Shown: in pieces, positions 11,373-22,459 of the stretch | Position numbering within the stretch: the stretch's first letter is position 1 | Layout: each line of letters opens with the position of its first letter | From: Saccoglossus kowalevskii | Lineage: Eukaryota; Hemichordata; Enteropneusta; Harrimaniidae | Assembly (NCBI RefSeq): GCF_000003605.2 | Contig: NW_003143807.1 | Coordinates: 118,486-153,620, forward strand | DNA length: 35,135 nucleotides | Direction of reading: 5' to 3' | The notes under the pieces: model-generated | Databases searched by the model: none | Seen by the model: the letters and a program-made list of their open reading frames with translations, nothing else | What the model was told of the DNA's origin: nothing | Translations under genes and position numbers: made by a program

Positions 11373-11953
11373 CTTGAATACCAGGGTATACAACGTCAAT
11401 AGAAACAGCAATGTCTGTTCCTTGTCACATAATCAGCGCGATTGAATATTGCTAGGTCAGTCTTTGTGTGTAACACAAGCTATTGTGCAAGCACAGCCAT
11501 TCCAGGTAGGGCTGGCAAATTGCCAAGGTCAGCCTCGTGATCGTCTGTCATTTGCCGGGGTTTATGGGAACGGGAATTCCCCTTATATTAACCTAGTATT
11601 TGCTGCCGTATACGTACATAACATTAATGTGGAAAAACCCAAATACTGGTTTCCATGGTTACAAAAAACAACTAATCTAACAGTTTGTGTCCAATCCCCG
11701 TTATGGTGTGTATACCCAACATTTCGACTTATAACTTATAAACGTATAAATGCCGAGTCAACTTTATTTAGTAGCGGTATATCGACAGTGTATGTCCTGT
11801 ACATTGGGGGCGCTACAGCGGTTACTTCTTGTATACCGTGAAAATAACACATTTATTATTGTTGGTGAATTATCAAAGTGCTACCACGATCGTTGGATCT
11901 TAGGACATGTTATGACAAGTTTTCCTCTGTAAACGCCCGGCGTATTTGACAAC
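11373..11953. promoter_or_regulatory. Shared head-to-head promoter region of genes B and C
   Basis: The start codons of B (minus) and C (plus) are 581 bp apart, so both core promoters and leaders must lie here unless leaders are spliced. The stretch contains a perfect kappaB-type palindrome (listed separately). Open frames at 11449-11841 and 11750-11932 look non-coding: no recognisable motifs and overlapping frames. Confidence 0.55.
11572..11581. promoter_or_regulatory. Perfect kappaB-like palindrome GGGAATTCCC
   Basis: GGGAATTCCC fits the GGGRNNYYCC consensus of Rel/NF-kappaB dimers and is palindromic, so it could serve both divergent genes. It lies about 200 bp upstream of the gene B ATG and about 370 bp upstream of the gene C ATG. 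A single 10-bp match can occur by chance, and occupancy is not shown. Confidence 0.4.
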
Positions 11954-14900
11954 ATGGCTTGCGAGCGAAACACATTGAACAAGAGAGCTAAGACTCTACG
12001 AGATTTGTACAGAGAAACACTCATGTGTTATGATGACTTGAAACAAAAGGGTCAGCTTAGTAGTGACGCGGGTGAAGCTTTATTATCAGCTGATGAAGTC
12101 ACATTTCTCGAAGATACACTTAAACAGACGCCATGTGTTGTATTGTTTGGGGAGTTGAACAGCGGTAAAAGCAGTCTAGTCAACGCGCTTCTCAGGGAGA
12201 AAGTGGCTCCCCGCGGCGAACTTCCGTGTACGGCGAGGTTGGTCACATTCAAGTATTCAGAAACCCCCTTTATATTGCTACGAGACAAGCATGGAATTGA
12301 GAGGAAAAGGGAAACACTCGATCATGAACGAAATAACATTAAACGATGGATCGTACTCAATGACGATGAACGACGAGATCAAACTGAAGTAAGTTTGGCC
12401 GTAGACGTCGCTATTGAAAACCCACTTCTCAAAGATGGCATGCTGGAAATAATTGACACGCCTGGGCTCAACGAAAATAAGGAACTGAATAACGTCGTCG
12501 CCGAAATGTGTAACAAAAGACGTTTGCTTCCGTTATTGGTATACGTTATAGATGGGAATTATGGAGTATGCAGTCCTGTAAGCACAATTTATGTTTTATC
12601 CCATATATCGTGAAAATTGCAATAAAACAGTACCGTATTGTATATCTCCATATTAGGTGGTAATGATAAACTCATTAATCTGATTGGTCCGTGTGAGCAG
12701 ACTGTAATTTCGACATCATCTCAAAATACGCCTATTCCTCAAAATGTTGGTGGCTTGATAAATATATTTCTCTTGAATGACTATTAATTATATAATTAAT
12801 ACTTTCACATGCTAGTTTAAATGCATATGTATTACAAAGTCGCATACACGTGAAGCTCAGTTTATGATTCGTCCAAAATGAACTTGTCTGGCATGAAGAG
12901 TTTGTTTTATTCAAGTCGTATGATATTTCCCACGGATTGTTTAAGTGTCGGATCCATCACTGAACAGATTAGTGCTGTGACGGCGTAGGCCGAGGCAACT
13001 TTCTGATGTACTGAACATCTTTCCCCGTCAACAAATTATTCTCTAGTTAGACCATCTATAGATGCTGACCACACAGGACCACACAAACAACTAATACAGA
13101 GATCCATCAGTCGTAATTTTGTTTGTGTTTATGCAAAGCACCATAGATCGTCATATTGCATTTACATAAACGATTGCATTCCTTGAACGCCGTTTATATA
13201 TATATATATGCATCTCGGGATGTATTGTTAAACATATTATTGACCGACGTTGACGTAACAATAAGTGTTATTATAACAAATAAATAAGCACGCGATAAGC
13301 AATTAAGTAATCGAGTTGACTGGATTGTATTTATTGACCTCGACTCAATAAAGAGTTTTATTCACCGCCGCGTGATCTCGTTTTGACCAATCGGCGTGAC
13401 TATCAGGAATATCATGCATTGTCCGCCATATTTACTAGTTGCAGATTAAAAATGCACGTGTGTAATTAATCAAGAAGTGAAATATATATACAAATAAACA
13501 ACTATCTAGGTATATCAAGAGAAATAAAGTGGAATGGAAGTTTTAGCTGGAGAGGGTCTGGTTTATACATGAATTGATACTTACAAGAAAATCGAATCCT
13601 GGAAATAATTTGGCAAGAAAACTCGGTTACAAATATGACGAGCGTTTTACATACCATTGTTGGTAATAAACTCGAACGACGAGCTTAACCATCCTGATTG
13701 TGAACTATAAACCGTTATTTTGAATCTGATAGATGTGTTTATTGGTAAAATGTCCTCAAATCTTTTTATTTTAACTTCGCTCATGAATTGACGCAGTTCA
13801 AACGCCGCAGTTTGGATAATACTCTATACATTGCGGTTGTACGTTAATGTTTTTTCCTTTCATTCGACGGAAATCAACTCAACTGGCCTATAATAATTTA
13901 ATTTGTATTATAATTGTTCATGTTCAGGTGGATTTAACAGTTAAGTAGTGTTGAAGATATAGTGGGCAATCGATTCCCTTCGAGTTTTAATTCGCTGTAT
14001 GTTCACTGCTCGTTTATCGTATATTGGTAACATGTGATAACGATCTCTACATAGTGATTCTGCATTACAGAATCTTTTTTCCCACTTCGCATCTGATAAC
14101 ACACAACAGATATTATGGTAGTCCAATAGAAAATTAATGGCTTATTTCGCGCAATTACGTGCTGCCTTATTTTTCGTACATACTTTTATTCCATGAACCG
14201 ATTCAATATGGCCGAATTTTGGTGGCCATTTTGTTTGCAATTCCTGGTGCGTATACTCGACACACCTGCATCGATAAGGTTCAAACTACACACGCAAACC
14301 TTTTATCGCAATAATGCACATGCATTGTTATGAATATTAAACGAATACAATTCACCGGAGCCATATCTCACACATGCCTGACCCAATCAAATCTAAACTT
14401 CAAACATCAAGTATACGGTATAATACGATATCAGGTATAATAATAACTTGTTTTTTTGTTTTGTTCTCAACAGGATAGAAAAAATATTGAAAATCTGACA
14501 AAAGAATGTCCAAATTCCGTTATTATCTATGTGTGCAGTAAAATCGACAAGTGTTCAAAGGCTGAGATGCACAACAAACCAGACGATGACGAATTAGACG
14601 ATGCGAGCGACCAACTAGTTGAGTTGACACCAGAACAAAAGATGGAAGGGGTATATAAAACATTGGTAAATGAGGGAGTGATTGATACGAATGGCGGTGA
14701 TATGCTGAATTGTAAATACTTCCACGGGGTCTCAACGAAACGAATTGAGCAGTTACGAAAGCATTCTAAAGAAGACATGAAATCCGAGGATGGTTTGTTC
14801 GTGCGGAATTTCAATCGATTTGAAGAGCACATTGTAGAATACGTTCGCAGTAGTTTAGATAGTCACTTTCGCCAAGCACTCAGAATACTACTTTGCAGTT

Positions 14901-17900
14901 ATGAAGGTTGTTTGAGTTTCCTGTTTCAAAAAGAGCTCAACCTGGCACAAGAGCTAGAAACCGTGCCAAAACTCCTCGACAAGGCAAAGATGGCAGAGAA
15001 TGAATTGACTCAGGTGTTGTTAGATTTTATCAGCAGCGCAGAAACGCATATGAAGTTGGTCGATGTTGTCAGGGGAGCCATACAGAGAGTAAAACCTGAT
15101 GTTTTGAAAGATGCCATGGAAAGGAAACTGCCAGACAAATTTGTTTATGACGAACTCGCCAATGAACCAGAGCTGAGCCATTTAACGATGATTATCCGGT
15201 CTTTGACTGATAGTAAGTCGATTACTGCGCATGCGTTCTGTCGAGATATTTGCTACGTCATTGTTAACAGAGTTACAAACGAAACCCACAAAGAAACCAA
15301 GAAACTGCTGAAGGATGAATTCTCAACTACATTAAAGCGTGTCCTGCTGACCATAGCCACGCTGCAAATGCCTGGCCTATCCGGAGTCCTGGAAAAAGAC
15401 CATATCTATGGTGAACAAGAAGAGGACTCGGATAAAAATACGACTTTGGCACTTTTGGTGAGAATGGTGAATTCTATATCCACGGGAATAAGACTAGCAG
15501 TGGTTAAAGAGCTGAACGAAACTTATAGCGTAGCCGACATAGCCGTGCGAGTTGAGCTTCTAAAGAAGCAGCTTGGGAAGAAAAACGAGAGGAGTCTAAG
15601 AAAGGAGCTGGCTACAGGACTCGTTGATGTATTGAAGCCAACTAGACTAGCCGATGCCATACGGAACGCCTGTCAGCTTCACATCAATACAACACACAAT
15701 AATTTCGTCAGGTCACATGAAAGACTGTGCACTCTAAACAGGGAGTTATGTCAACGATCACAAAAACAGAAAAATGAAATAACCGATTTTTTTGTCCCAA
15801 TGTTGTCAGATCTGGAAGTACGTTGCCGTGCACTGGAGTACGAAATCCTGTACGGCGTCCCTATGGTCGGCTGCAAAAAAATCGGAACGGGAGGTAGAAA
15901 CGTAGTGAGTAAGTGCCGCGATCAAGATAGATGGTGCCCTGACCGGGATAAGTTATCTCTGGCGATAAAATCCGTAAAGATGGAAGAAAAAAGAGGACGA
16001 GGAAAAACGGAGATGTGGTACCGAACGGTTGTAAGACTCCAAGAGATACGGTACGTTTCCCTAGACGTCACCTGTTAGCCGAGTGGGGAGGGGGGTGGAA
16101 GTAAGGCTGCTTACGAGGAGCAAGTCTTGGTTTGGATATCCTATTTCGAAATTCGTCACGATGAAAAACCATTGAAATAACCAACCAACTCAAATAGGAA
16201 ATACATATCTCTTGAGAATCGTTCGGCAAATTACACGTCCTATCCCAGCCTGAGAGTAACCTAAAAAGAAGGTTTTCATGAATACACACAGGTATGATCA
16301 ATTTGGACGCAGTTTGCGATATTTCGGTAAGCGCGAGAGTTCATAAGGTTCCTTATATATGTACGTGTACATTGTAAGCTATATAGAAGATAATATTNNN
16401 NNNNNNNNNNNNNNNNNNNNNNNNNNNNNNNNNNNNNNNNNNNNNNNNNNNNNNNNNNNNNNNNNNNNNNNNNNNNNNNNNNNNNNNNNNNNNNNNNNNN
16501 NNNNNNNNNNNNNNNNNNNNNNNNNNNNNNNNNNNNNNNNNNNNNNNNNNNNNNNNNNNNNNNNNNNNNNNNNNNNNNNNNNNNNNNNNNNNNNNNNNNN
16601 NNNNNNNNNNNNNNNNNNNNNNNNNNNNNNNNNNNNNNNNNNNNNNNNNNNNNNNNNNNNNNNNNNNNNNNNNNNNNNNNNNNNNNNNNNNNNNNNNNNN
16701 NNNNNNNNNNNNNNNNNNNNNNNNNNNNNNNNNNNNNNTTAGGGGTAAGGGACTTAAGAAACTTTTTTCACAAACTGTAATAATTAACAAAATTCCTTAA
16801 TAAAGAAAGCAAATCAAATATGGTTGTAATCGTATTGCAAAATACAGGACTTGTTCAAGTGTGTGTATGCGGTGAATAGATAATGATAATATTCATTTCA
16901 TTACAGGCGCCTTGAGGAGCACAGAAACGTTATTACAGTGCACGGCTGGGTCATGCCATCTCCGATTAAACTGTATATTATAATGGACAAAGTTGGGAAC
17001 AATCTCATATCGTCCGTTAGAAATCTAGACCGAGAAACGAAACACGAAATTGCGCTTGATGTGGCAACGGGATTGGCCTACCTACACGAGCAGGGAATTA
17101 TTTACAATGACCTGAAACCCCAGAATATATTGGTGAGTATGTATAAAAGCTTTCGAATTATTATAACTGGGTGGTCATAACATTGAATTGCTTTATATAC
17201 GTCATATCTTTGGTGACCCCCAGTCCAGCAGAACCAGGATTGGCATGTTTTTTGTGTCGGGTTTTATCGATTGGGTTGTGGTGGGAATGAGATGTGGGTG
17301 TAGGGTGGTCATTGTGCAGAGATCATGGACATACACGCAACATAATATATTATAAATACACATATTAATTGGGAAATATTAATTAAAAATTCTTGGTCAC
17401 TAATCGGTAAATTATTAATCTTCCCATAGTCACATGTGTAAAGTTTTTCAAAAAAATTATTGTAAATAACAGTCTTCGTTTATCTTTTCAGATCATGGAA
17501 AACGAGCATGGAAAACGAGGTGTAATTAATATTGGTAAAGCCGAGGGGCTCTTTGACATTACGCCACTGGGGGCGCCATTTCACTTAGCTCCGTTTCTCT
17601 ATGAACATCCCAAGCAACGAAGAGTGTACGCCGATATGTACGCGTTCGGCATGTTGGTGTGGTTTCTATATGATGGCAGATGTCGACGACCCGAGGCTTT
17701 TGCCAGATTCACGACCAACGACATGATGAAACTCGCGGTGTTTGACAAAGTACTTCCAGAGCAGCCGAACAATTGCGATTTTTACCTATGGCGTCTAATG
17801 AAGGAGTGTTGGAGGGGGAAAAAAATTGTTAAGGCTGATGACTTGGTAAAAATACTCGAACAATTCGGCAACGGAGCCGGCGCGAGCACACGTTCATTTG

Positions 17901-17932
17901 CTTTGAAATCTCGCTCAGTTAAAAAGGATTAA
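11954..17932 (+). CDS. DSTYK-like: Gene C: DSTYK-like GTPase-pseudokinase, 955 aa, four exons
   Basis: Exons: 11954-12577, 14474-16050, 16907-17132 and 17492-17932, phases 0, 2 and 0 as in A and B, with exon 3 again 226 nt. GTPase motifs are P-loop GELNSGKSS (66-74), DTPG (168-171) and SKID (230-233). A long helical middle follows. The kinase fold is more complete than in A and B: glycine loop GTGGRN (679-684), VAIK-type lysine K707, catalytic loop YNDLKPQN (800-807, keeping Asp802, Lys804 and Asn807), helix F region DMYAFG (857-862), then PEAF and CW motifs seen in DSTYK. DFG is replaced by NIG (822-824) and APE by APF (842-844), so magnesium coordination and catalysis are probably impaired. 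The organisation is diverged from A and B, indicating an older duplication. Intron 2 contains the assembly gap, so an additional small exon there cannot be excluded, although phases join cleanly without one. Confidence 0.85.
12578..14473 (+). other. Intron 1 of gene C, 1.9 kb
   Basis: GTAAGC donor and TTCTCAACAG acceptor, phase 0. It is much longer than the corresponding introns of A and B (369 and 292 bp). It holds a short TA run near 13195-13209; the open frames at 12732-12914 and 13941-14126 (minus) show no protein-like features. Nothing else is recognised. Confidence 0.75.
16398..16738. other. Assembly gap of 341 N
   Basis: A run of undetermined bases inside intron 2 (16051-16906) of gene C. 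The open frames spanning it are artefacts. Confidence 0.99.
17133..17491 (+). other. Intron 3 of gene C
   Basis: GTGAGT donor and TATCTTTTCAG acceptor, phase 0, 359 bp. Its length and position match intron 3 of A (353 bp) and B (349 bp), but I saw no sequence similarity. It separates the catalytic-loop exon from the DFG-position exon. Confidence 0.8.
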
Positions 17933-20554
17933 ACAAACGTGGCGGTTTTACATTTGTACCAACCGTTAAATGTGAAAGTCGTTTCTATCATCATCATCAT
18001 TTCACATTTTTGGGGATGCAAAGCAAAATATACCAATCAGGGATAAAATCCTTTAACAACAGGTATCAAACAAATCCACTGGACAACCTATTTTCGATCC
18101 CCGGCTATTTTGTAGGTCTTTAGGGGAGACAATTATACGCACGGGTTTTAATATTCACTATGTCGAAGTGAATCAACGCCGATCGGCATAAAAACAATCG
18201 ATCGGGGAAAATCTCATTGAGATGCGCGTATATCCCGATTGGCATATAAACCCATTCAACGGTTAGTCCTGACTAATTAGTGTAGAAAACAATATAATTT
18301 CGTACCCCTTTTCGCTAATGCAGAAGTCTGCTGAAACAAAATGAGAGAGATGTATATTTTGAGACTTCATTTTTCGTATTAGTATTATCAGATTAGATGG
18401 CAAAAATGCATTAAAATATCATGGAACATGGGAGGGGAGGGTAATACGTTTCCTACTTTATGAACCATATTATATTATTGTTCGAATTCATGAATCTACA
18501 ACATTATTACATAATTTACATATTCGTGTTTCAAGTTTCCTGCTTATTTGGCTGAATATTGATTGGTCGATATATCCAAAGCATTTACATAGTTTGTTTG
18601 TGTGTGTGTGTATTTAATTCACAGGTATATCTTTTAAAATAAACTAACAATTGAACATTATTGTGTAATAGTTTTACCTTTGATCTGAACTTGGTATGTT
18701 ATTTTTGCATTTAGAATTGAATTTCCAGGTACTTTTAGAATGCAACTTGAATAAATCAGCTATATACTTGGCACCAATTTTGACTAAATTCAACTCTGTC
18801 CTACGATTAGAACTACAGTGTGTAGTGCTATATTACGCACAAATAGATATATTGTGTAGCAAAGCTTTGATTTTAAAATTTTGTTATGTGACCTTGATGC
18901 AAGTTTTATTTACAGTGCGATACACGGGTTTGTAAAAACACACGATAATTCAACTTAATCCCATAGGCTGGTGAATATGATTACGATGTGATTCAAATCA
19001 TAATGTTGATCCAGCTATCATATTTAACAAACAAAATCTGCTTAACTTTATCTGCTAATCACCAGGCAAACATATTCCCAAGACATATAATTCCCAGAAT
19101 CCAACTTTAAAGCAAAAATTTAATCCCAATTCGGCCTATAAAATGGGCGATCATAACGTCTCAAATCAGCATATATGGGACACCTCTGACGAAATATCAA
19201 GAAAACCTAAATATTTCACTATTACGAGGTCGAAAACCAGTCTATATTTTGCCAATTTAAAACTATGACAAACGTACGACTATTTGAGCATAGGTCAAGA
19301 TTTACTGGAAAACCTAATTAGATTACTGTTATTAAAACAAAAACTGTAAATAAACAACCCTTTGTTATCTGTTATAACACAGTTACTAGTACCCGTGGTT
19401 ATAAGCAGGCTTTCTGTATTATACCTCCATGCTTATACACTGTCTTAACACATTTGACACACTAAATTTGAATAGCCACATATCCATAATTCTGTCCATG
19501 ATGCTTTTGCAGAGGCCTTTAACCCCCATCTCCATGTCCACTCAGATGTCATCAACATTGTGACAAACGAGGTTACCACAAATGACAACAAACACTTTTG
19601 TTTCCACATTTATTCTGAATATACATAGATGTAATACAATTCAGAGTCCTAAAGCTAGAAAGCATAATGTGTAACATTTGTCATGAGGAATTAAAAGAGA
19701 CTTATCATTACTATATGTACAAGGGATAGTAGAAAAACTAAACGTATGTAGCTGTAGAAATACAAACAATAGTATTAATGATCTCATTTTTTACCGCATA
19801 AATATGTACCGTAATAGAAATGCTTCACAAGTCACCCAGTCTCTCCAACACACTTCTCAGGAACAGTAATTTAGGACTTTTGTTCACATGTATGTAATAT
19901 TAATGGTGTCACCAGTGATTTTGAATATCTTTGATTTTTTTTTTTTAATTCTTTAAACAAATTTGATCATTCATGCAAAAGTTAAATTAGTTTTTACATC
20001 TAACATTTGAAATTACCTCACCATTTCAATCTTCCCTGAATGAAAAGATATTAACCCCTTTGCTAGCATAACTATATATACAAGGCAAACCGAAAATGTT
20101 TGTGTTATTTTTTTTTGACTGACTGACTGAACATCCTATTAGGTAAAAGCCCTAGGGTGAGACTCAAAACAGGTCCAGACATTTCTTTCTGACTGGAAAC
20201 GTCCTATGTGGATAAAGTTTTAGGGTTAGTGACTCAAAATTGCAGATCTACATGCATGTATTGCATATCCAAGAGTGAAGTACCAAATTAATGCTACTGG
20301 CAATGCTGTGAATGTTGCATCTCTGTGCCCCATATCTAAGTATAAACCGGTTACTAAAAAGGCACTCTCAACCAAATAAATCTTCTTGTGAAAAAAGCAA
20401 GTTTCACCAAACAAGCTCTACTAACACACAATAGATGATTTTTCTTGTACTGCTAGATCTTGCATATTGCTTAAACTGAATGTCTGATTTGATTTTGAAT
20501 TCTATTTTTATAGTCAAAATGCCAACTTTTCAAAGTGGAATATAGTGTTGAGAT
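17933..20554. other. Gene-poor spacer downstream of gene C
   Basis: No gene is recognised. Candidate plus-strand AATAAA signals for gene C occur at 18638-18643 and 18750-18755, with ATTAAA near 18410. A minus-strand AATAAA (TTTATT at 19609-19614) followed by a GT-rich stretch could be a distal polyadenylation signal for the zinc-finger gene, implying a 3' UTR of nearly 3 kb. At about 20116-20240 two diverged copies of a roughly 50-bp sequence (GACTGAACATCCTATTAGG and GACTGGAAACGTCCTATGTGG) lie about 72 bp apart. The open frame at 18696-18935 looks non-coding. Confidence 0.5.
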
Positions 20555-20712
20555 AGCCTTACTTCATTAAGTGTACTGCATAGCACAAATTTAAACATGG
20601 AATACTGTAGGATCCCACAAGATGTTTTGACACCACTAGTACAGTGATATGACCTCTCTTTGTCCTGTTTTTCTGGACGATCTTGCAGTGAGAAAAAAAT
20701 GGTCTATTGTGT
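20555..20712. repeat. Diverged partial copy of the R1 repeat family
   Basis: Several stretches align in the same order with 29597-29777, including TATGACCT..TTTGTCCTGTTTTT, a CCCACA.GATGTTT block and a terminal CAGTGA..TCTATT. Similarity is patchy and the left half of the full element is missing. Bounds are approximate. Confidence 0.5.
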
Positions 20713-22459
20713 ACTCCCATGTGCATCTCCAGCTTGTGTACAGCATGGTTTTTCAGCATGGTAGCAATGAGGCTAAACATCAATATTTTGTAAAATGGAG
20801 ACGAGTCCAACTTTTGTTAATTTATTTTATCTTGATTAAAAATTTAAACAATGTAAAAAATATTCAAAGTAATGTTGTGGTATTTTCATGAAAAAAGTAA
20901 ACACCTCATAACACCGGAATATTTTTCACAACTATCTAAAACGAATTTTCAACACAGCTAATTACTCTTTATGCTCAAATAAAAAAAAGACTGCAAGGAC
21001 AATTGAAAAAGCACTCCCTACTATAGAGTGATACATGCAAAACACATCTTTAAAAAATCTATAAAGAGCAAAAAAATATAAATTTATAAAAAGCAATTAA
21101 AAAACTATTTACAAACAAGCTTATCAAATCAGGATTAGCGTAAACAAGAATATTACCAGATCAATCTGTGTCTTGTCAACACTAATAACATTTTAAAAAC
21201 AATATTTATATCATTTAAAAGATTGTCAACCAAAATATCAAATTTTCTCTGTAACCCTTTTTAATGTCAGAATGTTTTCCTGCCAATATTTTGCACATTG
21301 GTATGTAGTTTTCAATATTATTTTGGTGAATTTTTGAGCAAGTAGATATAACTCCCATTCTCTACAGTTTTAATAAGGAAAATGGGAAAAAATTGTACTC
21401 GTTTATTTTGTGAAAGGTGACACTAGATAGTAATAAGTCAATATTTCCCTACTGTACTGAATAATATGTATTCTCTCACCATTTTACTTCAACCAAATGA
21501 TTCCTAAACACACACTTGCTGATTCTATTCCCATCAAAGTATACTGTAGTTAAAAACATCTTTCTACTGTGGTCTGATTGTAGCCATACCATTCGACTAC
21601 ATCAAAGTCCACTAGTATTTCTACAAAACATAACTACAATTGTACCTGATTTCAGTGACACTGAGAAGAGACGTTCATGAAAAGGGAATTCATCATCTGT
21701 CTTCATACATGTTACAGGATGTTGGTAGTAAGAGATGTACCACACATTGTCTCCTAGAAGTACATGGTACTACACTGTAAAAGCATCTGTTCAATGAAAG
21801 CTGAGATAATTTGAGGATATTCATGGGAATTTCTGAAAATCCAAGCTAAGGAATCAATTTTTTCACTAACCTACAGTTTACAGTATACTTTGCATCTCCA
21901 CATGCTTCTGAGAGAAAATACATCACATAAAGTTAGGGTTGCCAAGGTGTTTTGTCACATTTTCCAAGCTTAAATAATTAAGTGTCAAGTTCAAAATGAA
22001 TTTTGGAATTGGTCATGAGTGGATTTAAAAAAAATGGCAAACATGGAGGCGACATTAAACCTCAACATGATTAGTAACGAGACTCATTCACTTTCAATCT
22101 ATTTTTTTAACTGTCTTTTCAAATGAACCTACTAGGGTAATGTAATAGTACAGCGTTTCAGTTATTGTATCATGCATTTATCATATTGGCTAATTATTAA
22201 AATTACATCATATTTATCACCTTCCCGTCGTAGTGATTTACAAATGATAAATATAATAAATGGCTGAAACATGTGTGAAAAACGAGTGACTCTAACTAAC
22301 ATAATAAATCCACGGGCGAATAAAAAGGAAAAAGGACAAGTTGTTTGAAAACATTACTGCACTAAATCATAGTGCCTCACTCGTTGACTCTTTGAAGTGA
22401 AAAATAACGAGTTCTTCTTAAACACTCTGGCAGGAATGATGATATGGCAGGGGTGATAT
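20713..22459. other. AT-rich region, probable 3' UTR of the zinc-finger gene at its right part
   Basis: No open frame here looks coding. Because it directly follows the stop codon of the minus-strand zinc-finger gene, part of it must be that gene's 3' UTR. TTTATT on the plus strand near 20821 and near 21399 are possible AATAAA signals, but none can be preferred. Confidence 0.45.

Noticed and set aside
10683-11411. Longer gene B N-terminus with a hydrophobic leader from the ATG at 11411
   Set aside because: Gene A has a stop immediately before the aligned Met, so the shared MDAV start is preferred; the leader is kept only as an alternative.
11449-11841. 130-codon plus-strand open frame between genes B and C
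   Set aside because: Falls in the divergent promoter region, shows no domain, and overlaps another frame of similar quality.
16353-16790. Open frames across the N run
   Set aside because: Created by undetermined bases.
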